From: Whitmania pigra
Taxonomy: Eukaryota > Annelida > Clitellata > Hirudinida > Haemopidae
Assembly: GCA_021613335.1 (NCBI GenBank)
Contig: JAJTWR010000475.1
Span: 186,001 to 250,000 of the forward strand
DNA length: 64,000 nt
Direction of reading: 5' to 3'
Shown here: positions 27,105 to 36,135 of the stretch, piece by piece
How positions within the stretch are numbered: position 1 is the stretch's first letter
Layout of the letters: each line of letters opens with the position of its first letter
Position numbers and translations under genes: made by a program
The notes under the pieces: model-generated
The model's input: the letters and a program-made list of their open reading frames with translations, nothing else
The model's database searches: none
What the model was told of the DNA's origin: nothing

Positions 27105-27845
27105 TCAGTCGATTTCATGATCCATCCAGGCGGCGACCATGGCGCGGAGATCGCAATCTTCTTGAAATTGCGCGCGGGTGCCGTCCGCCTTGTTGCGGCC
27201 AAGCTCCAGAATGTAAAGACGGTCAGAGATTTCGGCGCAGCGCCGAACGTTCTGGTCAACCAGCAGGACCGTCATGCCCTCATCAGCAAAGGAGCGAATC
27301 AGCGTATAAATTTCGCGCGAGATTTTTGGGGCGAGCATGGCTGTCGGCTCGTCGAGCAGAATGACCGCTGGCTCGAGCAAGAGCGCCCGCCCGAATTCGA
27401 CCAGCCGCTGCTGACCGCCGCTCAAGCGCGAAACCGGATCGTTACGCCTGGCCTTCAAGATCGTAAAACGCTCATAGACCGCTTCGATGCGCCGGCGCAT
27501 CCGGGCTTTGTCCCGGCGGAATATCCAGCATCCCAGAATGAGGTTATCCTCCACCGACAGATCGTAAAACAAGCTGCGATTCTGCGGTACGAAGGCGATG
27601 CCCTGACCGGCGCGGTCGTGCGGTTTGTGCCGGCTGATGTCGCGCCCATGCAGCATGACCGTGCCCGAACGCAGCGGCAACAGGCCGAAAAACGTCTTCA
27701 AGGCGGTGGATTTGCCAGCGCCGTTCGGACCGATGATGCCGGTTACTTCGCCGGCGCGCGCCTCGATACTGACATTGTTCAAGATGGTGATGTCACCGTG
27801 ATAGGCGACGGTAACATCCCGCACGGCCATGGCAGGGTCGGACAT
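27105..27845 (-). CDS. livF: ABC transporter ATP-binding protein, LivF type
   Basis: 246 residues. Walker A GPNGAGKS, Q-loop FVPQNRSLF, ABC signature LSGGQQRLVEFGRALL, Walker B VILLDEPTAML, H-loop changed to LLVDQNV, the glutamine being usual in LivF proteins. It pairs with LivG on the cytoplasmic side of a branched-chain amino acid-type (HAAT) importer. The gene begins one base after the livG stop. The substrate is probably a polar amide or amino acid given the neighbouring amidase, but that is inference. Confidence 0.9.
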   Translation of the reverse strand: MSDPAMAVRDVTVAYHGDITILNNVSIEARAGEVTGIIGPNGAGKSTALKTFFGLLPLRSGTVMLHGRDISRHKPHDRAGQGIAFVPQNRSLFYDLSVEDNLILGCWIFRRDKARMRRRIEAVYERFTILKARRNDPVSRLSGGQQRLVEFGRALLLEPAVILLDEPTAMLAPKISREIYTLIRSFADEGMTVLLVDQNVRRCAEISDRLYILELGRNKADGTRAQFQEDCDLRAMVAAWMDHEID

Positions 27846-27846
27846 C

Positions 27847-28554
27847 TCACGCTCCCAGATAAACCTCGATCACAGCTGGATCGTTACGTATCCTGTCGGC
27901 GCTGCCTTGGCTGAGCACGACGCCCTCATTCAAAACGATGACGCGATCGGACAATTGGTAAATCGAGGTCAGATCGTGGGAGACCAGTATGACTGAGCAG
28001 TCGTGCGCGCGCGGCAATTCGGCGATCAGCGCGATCAGCATTGCCGCCAGTCCGGGATTGACGCCGGCAAAGGGTTCGTCCATCAGGACGATTTTCGGCC
28101 CGGCCACCATGATACGGGCAAATTCCAGCAGCTTTTGCTGGCCGCCGGAGAGTTCTTCGGCAAAATTGTGCCGCAAGGACGAAAGCTCGACCCTGTCCAG
28201 CCAATAAGCGGAAGTTTCATGGCGGCGCGCGGCGCTGTGGCCGGTCCGCCCCTGGGCAACATCGAGATTGTCGAGCAAGGACAGGCGCTTGAAGACGCGC
28301 GGAACCTGGAAAGTTCTGCCGATGCCGGCTCTGGCAACGATGTGGACGGGCAGACCGGCGATCGACCGGCCATCGAACAGGATGCGGCCGGTATCGGGCG
28401 CGTGAATACCGTTGATGCAGTTCAGCATCGTTGTTTTGCCCGACCCGTTCATGCCAATGACCCCAAGCGTCGAGCGTTCGGGCAGATCGAAGCTGACGCC
28501 GCGCAAGGCGGCAAGGCCGCCAAAGCGCTTTTGCAACCCTTCAACCTTCAACAT
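27847..28554 (-). CDS. livG: ABC transporter ATP-binding protein, LivG type
   Basis: 235 residues. Walker A GMNGSGKTT (Met instead of the usual Pro/Asn), LivG-specific IGRTFQVPRVF, ABC signature LSGGQQKLLEFARI, Walker B IVLMDEPFAGVNP, H-loop ILVSHDL. The ATG at 28554 follows AGGAGAGG; the frame continues upstream but without a ribosome site. Forms the ATPase heterodimer with the next gene product. Confidence 0.9.
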   Translation of the reverse strand: MLKVEGLQKRFGGLAALRGVSFDLPERSTLGVIGMNGSGKTTMLNCINGIHAPDTGRILFDGRSIAGLPVHIVARAGIGRTFQVPRVFKRLSLLDNLDVAQGRTGHSAARRHETSAYWLDRVELSSLRHNFAEELSGGQQKLLEFARIMVAGPKIVLMDEPFAGVNPGLAAMLIALIAELPRAHDCSVILVSHDLTSIYQLSDRVIVLNEGVVLSQGSADRIRNDPAVIEVYLGA

Positions 28555-28570
28555 GACGCCTCTCCTGTCG

Positions 28571-29467
28571 TCAGCGCGGCAAAGGTCGCCCGAGCAAACC
28601 GTTCGGGCGGGTGAAAATGGTCGCAACCATCAGAACGAAGCCAAAGATCGTTGCGATCGACGGGTTGACATAAAGCGAGGAAACCTGCTCGGTAACTGCG
28701 AAAAGAATCGCCCCCAGCAATGCCCCGACCGGATGGCCAAGCCCGCCTAGAACGATCACGACAAAGCCGATCAGCGTGTAATCGGCTCCGGCAAAGGGTG
28801 AAAACGACGGGAAGACCAACGCGGCGAGAATCCCTGCGATGCCGGCTAAACCGATCCCAAGCCCGAAGGCCAGGGCTGAGAGACGCTCGATTTCGATGCC
28901 GACGATCTGCACCGACTCGCGATTCATCACGACGGCGCGCAACGCCTTTCCGGTATGGGTGCGGTAGAGGAAGACAGCGAGCGCGGCGACAACGATCAGC
29001 GCGACCGCAAGCGCTAGCAGGCGCACGGTCGGGACGGTCACCGGCCCGAATGTCAGGAAGATCGGTTCGATCTCCACCGACAGCGAGCGGGCATCGGCGT
29101 CGAAGGCATGCAGCATGAGCGCGCCAAGCGAGATCGAAACGCCGAACATCGTCAACAGCGAACTGGTTTCGGGATCGTCAGAGGCAGCCAGCGGCGGGAT
29201 CAGCGCAAAATACAGCCCGTAGCTGACGGCAAAGAACAGGGCAAAAATCAGCGGTATGGCGAAAAAAGGTGAAATTCCAAATGTTTGTGCCAAAACCCAG
29301 GCGCCATAAGCGCCAAGGATGACAAACTCGCCATGGGCAAAATTCACCACGCGCAAAACCCCGAAGACGACGTTCAGCCCGACCCCGATCAGACCGTAGA
29401 TCGCGCCGACGACCAGGCCGTTGACGATGCTTTGCAGCAGGAGCGCGCTCACCCTTTCTTGCCTCAC
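28571..29467 (-). CDS. livH: ABC transporter permease, LivH type
   Basis: 298 residues and about eight membrane helices. The LivH pattern is clear: SIVNGLVVGAIYGLIGVGLNVVFGVLRVVNFAHGEF at the N-terminus (shown here over positions 12-48) and LGGLGHPVGALLGAILFAVTEQ near the C-terminus, with THTGKALRAV as the coupling loop. Starts inside the end of livM (four-base overlap), consistent with coupled translation. Confidence 0.9.
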   Translation of the reverse strand: MRQERVSALLLQSIVNGLVVGAIYGLIGVGLNVVFGVLRVVNFAHGEFVILGAYGAWVLAQTFGISPFFAIPLIFALFFAVSYGLYFALIPPLAASDDPETSSLLTMFGVSISLGALMLHAFDADARSLSVEIEPIFLTFGPVTVPTVRLLALAVALIVVAALAVFLYRTHTGKALRAVVMNRESVQIVGIEIERLSALAFGLGIGLAGIAGILAALVFPSFSPFAGADYTLIGFVVIVLGGLGHPVGALLGAILFAVTEQVSSLYVNPSIATIFGFVLMVATIFTRPNGLLGRPLPR

Positions 29468-30459
29468 GCGATGGAGCGGCGCCAGTGCGGCCGGCGGCGG
29501 AGCGCCGTGCCCACCAGGCCGCGCGGCAGGAAGAGCATGAGGGTGACGATCACCGCGCCGAGCAGCAACAGATTGGTCAGCGGGAATTTTTGCCAGATCA
29601 GATGATCGATTCCAAACAGGGCGATCGCCCCGATGACCGGGCCTGAGATCGTGCCGAAGCCGCCGGCCATGGCATAAACGATGCTTTTGGCCGTGATCAG
29701 CACGTGAAAAGCATATTCCGGATCGACGATATTGGTGTGCCAGGCCTCGACGCCACCGGTCAGCGCCGGGAAAAACGCCGCCAGCAGCCAGGCGATAAGC
29801 CGAGTGCGCGGCACGTCGATGCCGATGCAGGCCGCGGCGCCGTCATCGTCGCGAATGGCTTTCAGCGCCTTGCCCAGCGCCGACTGCGCCAGCCAGAGCA
29901 CGCACAGCAACGTCGCCGACATGACCAGCAGCATGGCATAATAGCTGTGGAGCGGATCGCTTGACGAAGCCAGTATCAACCCCATGCTGCCGCCAGCAAT
30001 GCCGGACGGAACGTTGGCGATGACCAGCCGCGCGACCGTCGCCAGAGCCAGGCTGACAATGCTGAAATAGACCCCCTTCAGCCGCAGGGTCGGCGCCATG
30101 ACCAGTGCCAGACCGATGCCGGCGATGCCGGCGGCGGCGAGCGCCGGCGCGATCGGCCATCCCAGCGTTTTATGGCAGATGCCGGCGGCGTAAGCGCCGA
30201 TGCCATAAAAAACGACATAGCCAAAGGGCAGATAACCGGTAAAGCCGACCACGATGTTGAGCGCGCTTGCCATCGTGATCCAGAGCATCAGGTAGAAGGC
30301 AAAGGAAACATTGCCGGTCAGCGCCGGCGTTGCCGCGAATGCAAGCATGACGACGGCAAACGCCATGCCCGCGTTGCGAACGCGCCGACGCTGACCCTGC
30401 CGGTCCTGCTGTACGTTCACCTGTGCGCTGTACGTCGTAGCGGGGGCTGCCGGTCGCAT
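29464..30459 (-). CDS. livM: ABC transporter permease, LivM type
   Basis: 331 residues with about nine membrane helices. LivM features: ALNIVVGFTGYLPFGYVVFYGIGAYAAG, LRLKGVYFSIVSLALATV, GKALKAIRDDDGAAACIGID (coupling loop), GGFGTISGPVIGA. Other frames upstream are open, but GGGAGG before the ATG at 30459 sets the start. First of the four transporter genes, 75 bases downstream of the LysR gene on the same strand. Confidence 0.9.
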   Translation of the reverse strand: MRPAAPATTYSAQVNVQQDRQGQRRRVRNAGMAFAVVMLAFAATPALTGNVSFAFYLMLWITMASALNIVVGFTGYLPFGYVVFYGIGAYAAGICHKTLGWPIAPALAAAGIAGIGLALVMAPTLRLKGVYFSIVSLALATVARLVIANVPSGIAGGSMGLILASSSDPLHSYYAMLLVMSATLLCVLWLAQSALGKALKAIRDDDGAAACIGIDVPRTRLIAWLLAAFFPALTGGVEAWHTNIVDPEYAFHVLITAKSIVYAMAGGFGTISGPVIGAIALFGIDHLIWQKFPLTNLLLLGAVIVTLMLFLPRGLVGTALRRRPHWRRSIA

Positions 30460-30534
30460 TTCTTCATCCTCCCTTGGTCGATCCGGCTTCGTATACGGCC
30501 TGATTCGATCCTGGAAAGCTACCATAAGATTTAG

Positions 30535-31461
30535 TTATTTGTCACCGGTTGTTTTGACCGGTGACACGGGCCTTGGTTCGCTGCGCAAGAGATCGATGAA
30601 GTGCCGGGCATGGGCGCTCAACGGGCGGTCCCGGCTGTAAGCGATACCGGTTCGCAAGGCGATCTTCTCTTTCAGCGGACGGGTGACGACATCCGGCCAG
30701 AACATGTTGCGGGTGGTGAATTCATCGATCAGCGCAACGCCGATACCGGCATTGACCAGGGCGCATGCCTGCTGGCTGTTCGGTACGTCGGCGCAAACCC
30801 GGCAGACCAACCCCGCCTGCTCGAACGCGCTGGCCGCCAGCATACCGAACGGCATGCGGCTGCCAACCAGAATATGCGGATAGGGCGCCAGATCCGCCAG
30901 GCAGACGGACGATTTCACCGCAAGAGCGTGCGTGCGCGGGATCGCCGCCAGCATCCGCCCGTCAAGCAGCGCCAGAACCGTAAGCAGCGGATGATCGGTC
31001 AGCATGACCAGCAAAGCCAGTTCGGCCTCGCCCTGAAGAACGCTCTCGATCAGATCCGGCACCGCGCCGATTTCAAGGCGCACGACGGTGTCGGGGCGAT
31101 CGCGGTGAAAGCGCGCGATCGCCCCGGGCAAAACCGCTTGCGCCAGGCTGGGAATCGAGGCAAGCGCAAGCGCTCCGCCCCCCTGCCGGGTCAGACTGTC
31201 GGCAATGTCATTGACGCGCCGCATGGCTTTTTGCGCCTTTGCAATCTCCTCGAACAGCATCCGCACCCGATCGGTTGGCTGCAACTTGCCGCGTACCCGC
31301 TCAAACAGCTTGGTTCCGAACTGCGCTTCTATCTGCGACAACATCTTGCTGACCGCCGGCTGGCTGACGTTCAGCAGCCGCGCTGCGCCGCTCGACGAGC
31401 CGGCCATAACGATCGCCCACAGAATTTCTGTCTGCCTGAAATTGAGTTTCATTCCTGACAT
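30535..31461 (-). CDS. LysR-family transcriptional regulator
   Basis: 308 residues. N-terminal winged helix-turn-helix (about residues 6-65): MAGSSSGAARLLNVSQPAVSKMLSQIE and FERVRGKLQPTD. The rest is a periplasmic-binding-like effector domain (ALASIPSLAQAVLPGAI, VLVMLTDHPLL region, GIGVALIDEFTT). It is divergent from the LivK-type gene with 103 bases between them and precedes the livMHGF operon on its own strand, so it probably controls both arms. An ATAAC-N11-GTTAT box overlaps its start codon, suggesting autoregulation. An internal ATG at 31452 is possible. Confidence 0.9.
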   Translation of the reverse strand: MSGMKLNFRQTEILWAIVMAGSSSGAARLLNVSQPAVSKMLSQIEAQFGTKLFERVRGKLQPTDRVRMLFEEIAKAQKAMRRVNDIADSLTRQGGGALALASIPSLAQAVLPGAIARFHRDRPDTVVRLEIGAVPDLIESVLQGEAELALLVMLTDHPLLTVLALLDGRMLAAIPRTHALAVKSSVCLADLAPYPHILVGSRMPFGMLAASAFEQAGLVCRVCADVPNSQQACALVNAGIGVALIDEFTTRNMFWPDVVTRPLKEKIALRTGIAYSRDRPLSAHARHFIDLLRSEPRPVSPVKTTGDK

Positions 31462-31480
31462 AACTATTACTTGACGTTAT
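31460..31480. promoter_or_regulatory. Candidate LysR operator (T-N11-A type box)
   Basis: ATAAC (31460-31464) and GTTAT (31476-31480) form a perfect 5-bp inverted repeat with 11 bases between, the usual geometry of LysR-type binding sites. It lies between the divergent LysR and LivK-type genes and overlaps the LysR start codon. Single site, seen by eye only. Confidence 0.4.
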
Positions 31481-31564
31481 AGGTTGATAAGATCACATTT
31501 TCCTCGAGCCGCAAAGGCCGGCGCCGGCGCAACCGGCGCGGTTCGATAACAGGGAGGAATCGCA

Positions 31565-32789
31565 ATGGGAGCAAGATTAATTGAACGGGCGGCAGGGTTT
31601 GCGCTTGGCCTGCTGGCGCTGACGGCGCCGCTATTGGCTGCGGAAAAGATCAGGATCGGCATGACGGTATCTTCAACCGGCAGTTTCGCGCTGGCCTCGC
31701 AGTCGGGCGCGCGCGGGGTGGATGTCTGGGCGGAGGATGTCAATAAGCGCGGCGGCATGGAGGTTGGCGGAAAAAAAAATTCCCCTCGAACTGATCAGGC
31801 TGGATGACCGCAGCGACAAGCAGATGGTGACGCGCGTTTATGAGAACCTGATTGTCGATGACAAGGTGGATTTCGTGTTCGCGCCGTTCGGTTCGACCTT
31901 GACGGCGGCGGCGGCGGCGGTAACGGAACGCCATGGCAAGTATATGATGGTCTGGTCGGCCGCCAGCGCCGATTTATACCGGCAGGGTTTTAAATATCTG
32001 GTTTCGGGCACGCAGATGCCCGTTTCGGCGATCTTGCGCGCCTCGATCGAGCTGGCCCAGGATCTTGGCATCGAAAAGATTGCCATCGTCTATTCCGACG
32101 AGCCTTACCCGAGCGGCACGGCTGAAGGCGGGCGCGAGCTTGCCGCACGGGCTGGCATGGAGCTGGCGCTGTTCGAGAAATACCCGAAAGGGCAGAAGGA
32201 TTTCAGCACGCTGTTGCAAAAAATCCGCGCCAGCGGGGCTCATGCCGTGTTTCCGGCCGCCTACGAAGGCGATCAGATCAGCATGATACGGCAGATGAAG
32301 CAGCTCAACATTCATTTCCCGTTCCTGTTCATGGATTATGCCTCGATGCCGCAGTTTTCGGCGGCGGTCGGCAAGGATGCCGCTTTTCTTTTCAGCCACA
32401 CCAACTATCACCCTGCCATCAACTGGGGTGTGACGGCCGGCTTCAATCGCCAGCAATTCGACGCGGCTTACAAGGCAAAATTCCCTCATGCCGAGTTTGA
32501 AGCCGATTTTCAGACCGTGCTGGCCTATGGCGCCGGCGTTTTGATCGAAGAGATCCTCAAAAAAGCCGGAGGCACGCAGGCGGCGGCGCTGAAAAAGGCT
32601 TCCCTCGAGCTTTCCGGTACCATAACGGTGCTCGCCGGCCCCTATGCCATCGACGAAACCGGCAAGCAGCTCAAAATGCCCTTCCCGGTCCTGCAAGCGC
32701 AGGCCGATGGGCGGCTGGAGACGGTTTGGCCAAAAGAGATTGCCACGGCAAAAGCGATCTATCCGGCTCCGCCCTGGAATGAGCGCTGA
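31565..32789 (+). pseudogene. LivK-type ABC substrate-binding protein, frameshifted in an A9 run
   Basis: N-terminal piece (31565-31807): signal peptide GFALGLLALTAPLLAAE, then IRIGMTVSSTGSFALASQSGARGVDVWAEDVNKRGG. The second piece, in the +1 frame, continues IPLELIRLDDRSDKQMVTRVYENLI to a TGA at 32789, covering the rest of a type I periplasmic-binding fold (DKVDFVFAPFGSTLTAAAA, KIAIVYSDEPYPSG, GAHAVFPAAYEGDQISMI). Removing one A from the nine-A run at 31771-31779 joins the two into one ~407-residue protein of normal length. GGGAGG precedes the ATG. It should supply ligand to the adjacent LivFGHM transporter. The A9 could be a sequencing error, a real mutation or a transcriptional slippage site. 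Confidence 0.82.
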
Positions 32790-32798
32790 CGGTTTTCC

Positions 32799-32838
32799 GG
32801 ACCGGCGTCGGCGCACGACGCGGCCGGCCCGCTTTTTT
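32799..32838 (+). terminator. Possible terminator or attenuator
   Basis: GCGTCG / CGACGC inverted repeat (six pairs, extended by CCG/CGG with one bulge) followed by seven T just before the amidase start. It lies between the binding-protein gene and the amidase and could reduce read-through, leaving the amidase at lower expression. Confidence 0.45.
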
Positions 32839-32852
32839 TGCACGAGTTGCCG

Positions 32853-34268
32853 ATGTTTGACCCCCTGTCGTTCGATCTTGCCGGCCTGGCCGCCGGGCTT
32901 GAGGCTGGAACCTGTTCCAGCCGCGCCCTCACTGAATGGTATCTCGATCGCATCCGCCGGATGGACCGAACCCTCAACGCTTTTGTCCTGGTTGACGAGG
33001 CGGCGGCGTTGAAACTGGCCGATGCCGCCGATTCGCGGCGTGCGGCCGGCTACCGGCAAGGCGTCCTCGACGGTCTGCCGCTGGCGGTAAAGGATCTGTG
33101 CGATATCGAAGGCCGGGTGACAGCCGCCGGCTCGCGCGCCTGGAGCGACCGGCGCGCCCAGCGCACAGCGCCGGTGATCCGCTATCTGATCGCCGCCGGC
33201 ATGATTGTCATCGGCAAGACGCAGATGGTCGAGTTTGCATTTGGCGGATGGGGCACCAACCCGCATCTCGGCACGCCGCTCAATCCGTGGGATCTCGACC
33301 GGCCGCGGATTCCAGGCGGCTCTTCCAGCGGTTCGGCGGTTGCCGTTGCCGCCGGGCTTGTGCCGGCGGCCCTTGGTTCCGACACGGGCGGCTCCATCCG
33401 CATCCCCGCTGCCGCCAATGGCGTGACCGGCCTCAAAATATCGCGCGGGCAAATCGATTCGACCGGCACGCTTGCGCTTGCCCCCACGCTCGATACGCTG
33501 GGCTTCCTCGCCCGTACAGCCGAGGATACCCTGCTCTTGAGCGAAGCGGCCTGCTCGCGCCCGCCGCCTCTTGGGAGCGTTGACGACAGCAAGCTGGAGA
33601 CCCTGGCAGGGATCCGCATTGCCGTCCTGGCGCCGGCGGATTATCCAGTTCCCGTTCACGACGAGGTCCGCCGGGTAACGCACGAGAGCGAATGCGCGTT
33701 CCGCGCTCTTGGCGCACAGGTGGAAACGGCGACGATTCCGTTCGATTTCGCCCGCCTGATGGCGGCCAACGGCGTCATCACCGCCGCCGAAGCCTATGCC
33801 CTGCATCGCGATCATATCGAGGATGACAGCCTGCCGTTCGGCGTCGGGGTGCGGCGTCGTATCCTGAGCGGCAAGGCGATTTCCGCCGCGGCATATCTGG
33901 AGGCGCTCGACTGCCATCGCGCGATGCAAGCTGCCTGGCGCCGGTGGAGCAAGAGTTATCATGCCCTGCTGACGCCATGCCTGGCCGATCCGCCGCTGCC
34001 GCTGACCGCTATCGAGGAAGATCTTTCCACGCCAAGCGCGTTCACGCGCGCCGGCAATTTCGTCGATGCGACGGGCCTGGCCCTGCCGGCCGGGTTTTGC
34101 GCTCAAGGATTGCCGATTGGCGTGCAATTGCTGGGAGCGCCGGCATCGCAGTCGCTTCTGGTTGCCATCGGCGCGGTCTTTCAGCGCGCCACCGACTGGC
34201 ATCTGCGCCGCCCCGATCTGCGCGCGCTGGACGCAATCCGATCCATGTCCGCCCGCCGCCAGGGTTAA
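32853..34268 (+). CDS. Amidase (amidase signature family)
   Basis: 471 residues. Ser-cisSer-Lys catalytic set is visible: Lys in DGLPLAVKDLCDIEG, cis-Ser in GGSSSGSAVAVAAGL, nucleophile Ser in LGSDTGGSIRIPAAANG. The N-terminal CSSRALTEWYLDRIRRMD is family-typical. Hydrolyses an amide to acid and ammonia; the natural substrate is unknown. Next to a LIV-type importer and its binding protein, it probably cleaves an imported amide. ATG at 32853 chosen over a TTG at 32838 inside the T-run. Its end overlaps the convergent NDUFA9-like gene by four bases. Confidence 0.92.
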   Translation: MFDPLSFDLAGLAAGLEAGTCSSRALTEWYLDRIRRMDRTLNAFVLVDEAAALKLADAADSRRAAGYRQGVLDGLPLAVKDLCDIEGRVTAAGSRAWSDRRAQRTAPVIRYLIAAGMIVIGKTQMVEFAFGGWGTNPHLGTPLNPWDLDRPRIPGGSSSGSAVAVAAGLVPAALGSDTGGSIRIPAAANGVTGLKISRGQIDSTGTLALAPTLDTLGFLARTAEDTLLLSEAACSRPPPLGSVDDSKLETLAGIRIAVLAPADYPVPVHDEVRRVTHESECAFRALGAQVETATIPFDFARLMAANGVITAAEAYALHRDHIEDDSLPFGVGVRRRILSGKAISAAAYLEALDCHRAMQAAWRRWSKSYHALLTPCLADPPLPLTAIEEDLSTPSAFTRAGNFVDATGLALPAGFCAQGLPIGVQLLGAPASQSLLVAIGAVFQRATDWHLRRPDLRALDAIRSMSARRQG

Positions 34269-35191
34269 CCGCGCCCGCCGCCGGGCCGCAAGCGGTTCAT
34301 ATAACCGGGCAGAAGCGGCTCGATCGGACTGGGATCGATGCCCAATTCGCTCAACCCGCGAGCATCGGCGGCAACGACATTGTCTTGCTGCAGCAACCGG
34401 ATCTGATCGCGGGTCAAGGGCGGGGTTGGCAATCTTTCCAGCGCCGTTGCCAGCAGCAAGGCCAAAGGGGGCGGGATGGCAATCAGATATCGCCGCCGGC
34501 CGACGGCGCTCAAGGTCAGTTCGAGCAATTGGCGAAAGCTGTAGATTTTCGGCCCGCCCAGCTCGTATGTCAGGCCTTGCGCCTCTGGCCGGAGCAAGGC
34601 GGCCAAGATGGCGTCGGCAACATCGCTGACCGCTACTGGCTGGAAGCGGGCGGCGGCGGCGATCAGGGGCAGGGCCGGCGCCCAGATGGCCATGCGGCCG
34701 AAGCGGTTGAAAAAACGATCTTCCGCTCCGATCACCAGGGAGGGACGCAGGATGACGGCGGCGGGAAAGGCCGCCCGCACGGCGGTTTCGCCGGCGGCTT
34801 TGCTTTGGGCATACAGGGCGGGCGAGTCGGCGCTAGCCCCGATCGCCGACAGATGGACTAGGCGGGCAACCTTGGCCGCGCGGGCGGCGGCGGCGATGTG
34901 TCCGGGCGCTTCGGCATGAAGATCGGCAAAACGCTGCCGCCCCTTCTCGAACAAAATACCGACGAGATTGACCACGTCATCGACCCCGGCAACGGCTTTG
35001 GCAATGGCGGCCGGATCGCGAACATCGGTATGCCAGGGCTGGATTTGCCCAACATCGCCCATGACTTTCAAAAAATGCGCCGCGGCATCCGAGCGCACCG
35101 CCACCCGCACGGCCCAGCCTCCAGCCGCCAGCCGCCGCACCAAATGCCGGCCGATAAATCCCGATCCGCCGAAAACCGTAATCTTGCGCAT
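34265..35191 (-). CDS. NDUFA9-like NAD(P)-binding protein (complex I-associated, atypical SDR)
   Basis: 308 residues. Rossmann start KITVFGGSGFIGRHLVRRLA with the GxxGxxG motif, then DVVNLVGILFEKGRQRFADLHAEAPGHIA, YAQSKAAGETAVRAAFP (YxxxK) and VILRPSLVIGAEDRFFNRFG. This matches the complex I NDUFA9 subunit group of alphaproteobacteria, which binds NADPH and accompanies complex I. No nuo gene is near. It follows serB on the same strand after 47 bases. Confidence 0.85.
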   Translation of the reverse strand: MRKITVFGGSGFIGRHLVRRLAAGGWAVRVAVRSDAAAHFLKVMGDVGQIQPWHTDVRDPAAIAKAVAGVDDVVNLVGILFEKGRQRFADLHAEAPGHIAAAARAAKVARLVHLSAIGASADSPALYAQSKAAGETAVRAAFPAAVILRPSLVIGAEDRFFNRFGRMAIWAPALPLIAAAARFQPVAVSDVADAILAALLRPEAQGLTYELGGPKIYSFRQLLELTLSAVGRRRYLIAIPPPLALLLATALERLPTPPLTRDQIRLLQQDNVVAADARGLSELGIDPSPIEPLLPGYMNRLRPGGGRG

Positions 35192-35238
35192 GAAACCCTC
35201 CCTTACGTTCCGCCGATCATGGCATGGGCTTTCAAGGA

Positions 35239-36135
35239 TCAGAAAACGAATTCCGAGCGTTCATAGCCTTGCAGATACAGCAATCCTGTCAGATCGCCAT
35301 AGCGAAGCGCGCTATCGGCGGCTCGTTCCAGAACCGGCCTGGCGCGAAAAGCCACGCCCATGCCAGCCGATCGAATCATATCCAGATCGTTGGCGCCATC
35401 GCCAACCGCCAGACTCTCGTCAACCGACAGATTTTGTGCGGCGATCAGCCCTTCCAGGGTGCGGCGCTTGGCTAAGCGGTCAAAAATCGGATCGGCGACG
35501 GTCCCGGTCAGGCAATCGCCGTCGATCTCCAGCGCATTGGCGACGTCGCGGTGAAAACCAAGCTTGGCTGCCACCTTGGCGGTGAAATAGCGAAACCCGC
35601 CCGAGGCAAGGCAAGTAAACGCGCCATGAGCGCGCATGGTGCGCACCAACGCTTCGGCCCCCGGCATAAGCCGTATGCCCCGAGCGGTTTCGGCCAGCAG
35701 GCCAACCGGCTGTCCTTTGAGGAGCGCTACCCTTTCGCGCAAGGCCAGAGCAAAATCCAGCTCGCCAGCCATGGCGCGGGCGGTGATCGCCGCCACCCGA
35801 TCGCCAAAGCCGGCGCGGGCGGCCAGATCGTCCAAGGTTTCATTTTCCACGATCGTCGAATCCATATCGGCAATCAGCAGCTTTTTGCGTCGATGGCAAA
35901 CCGGCAGGCTATTGACATCCACCGGCCGGTCAGCCAAAGCCGCCCTCGCCTTCGAGCGCACCGTCGCCGGGTCGCTATGGTCGAACAAGATCTCGGCAGC
36001 CTCGCTTGCCGCAAGAATCCTGTCAGCGCCGATCCGGGCGCCGGCGGCGCTCATGGCCTGGCGCGCCGCCGTCAGCATGCTATCGTCCAAGGTCGATTGA
36101 CCGGCGGGAGTAATGAGAACAAGGACATGCTGCAT
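35239..36135 (-). CDS. serB: Phosphoserine phosphatase
   Basis: Last step of serine synthesis. 298 residues: an N-terminal ACT-like region of about 85 residues, then a HAD phosphatase. Motif I LIADMDSTIVENE (nucleophile and acid-base Asp), motif II LASGGFRYFTAKVA, lysine near KRRTLEGL, motif III AVGDGANDLDMI. All catalytic residues present. The start codon at 36135 overlaps the divergent miaA start region, so the two 5' ends overlap or touch and their promoters must lie within each other's coding sequence. Confidence 0.95.
   Translation of the reverse strand: MQHVLVLITPAGQSTLDDSMLTAARQAMSAAGARIGADRILAASEAAEILFDHSDPATVRSKARAALADRPVDVNSLPVCHRRKKLLIADMDSTIVENETLDDLAARAGFGDRVAAITARAMAGELDFALALRERVALLKGQPVGLLAETARGIRLMPGAEALVRTMRAHGAFTCLASGGFRYFTAKVAAKLGFHRDVANALEIDGDCLTGTVADPIFDRLAKRRTLEGLIAAQNLSVDESLAVGDGANDLDMIRSAGMGVAFRARPVLERAADSALRYGDLTGLLYLQGYERSEFVF

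Noticed and set aside
31972..34202. 742-codon open frame on the minus strand across the binding protein and amidase
   Set aside because: It lies opposite two recognised plus-strand genes, is rich in Arg and Gly, and has no family features. It is a shadow of high GC third positions.
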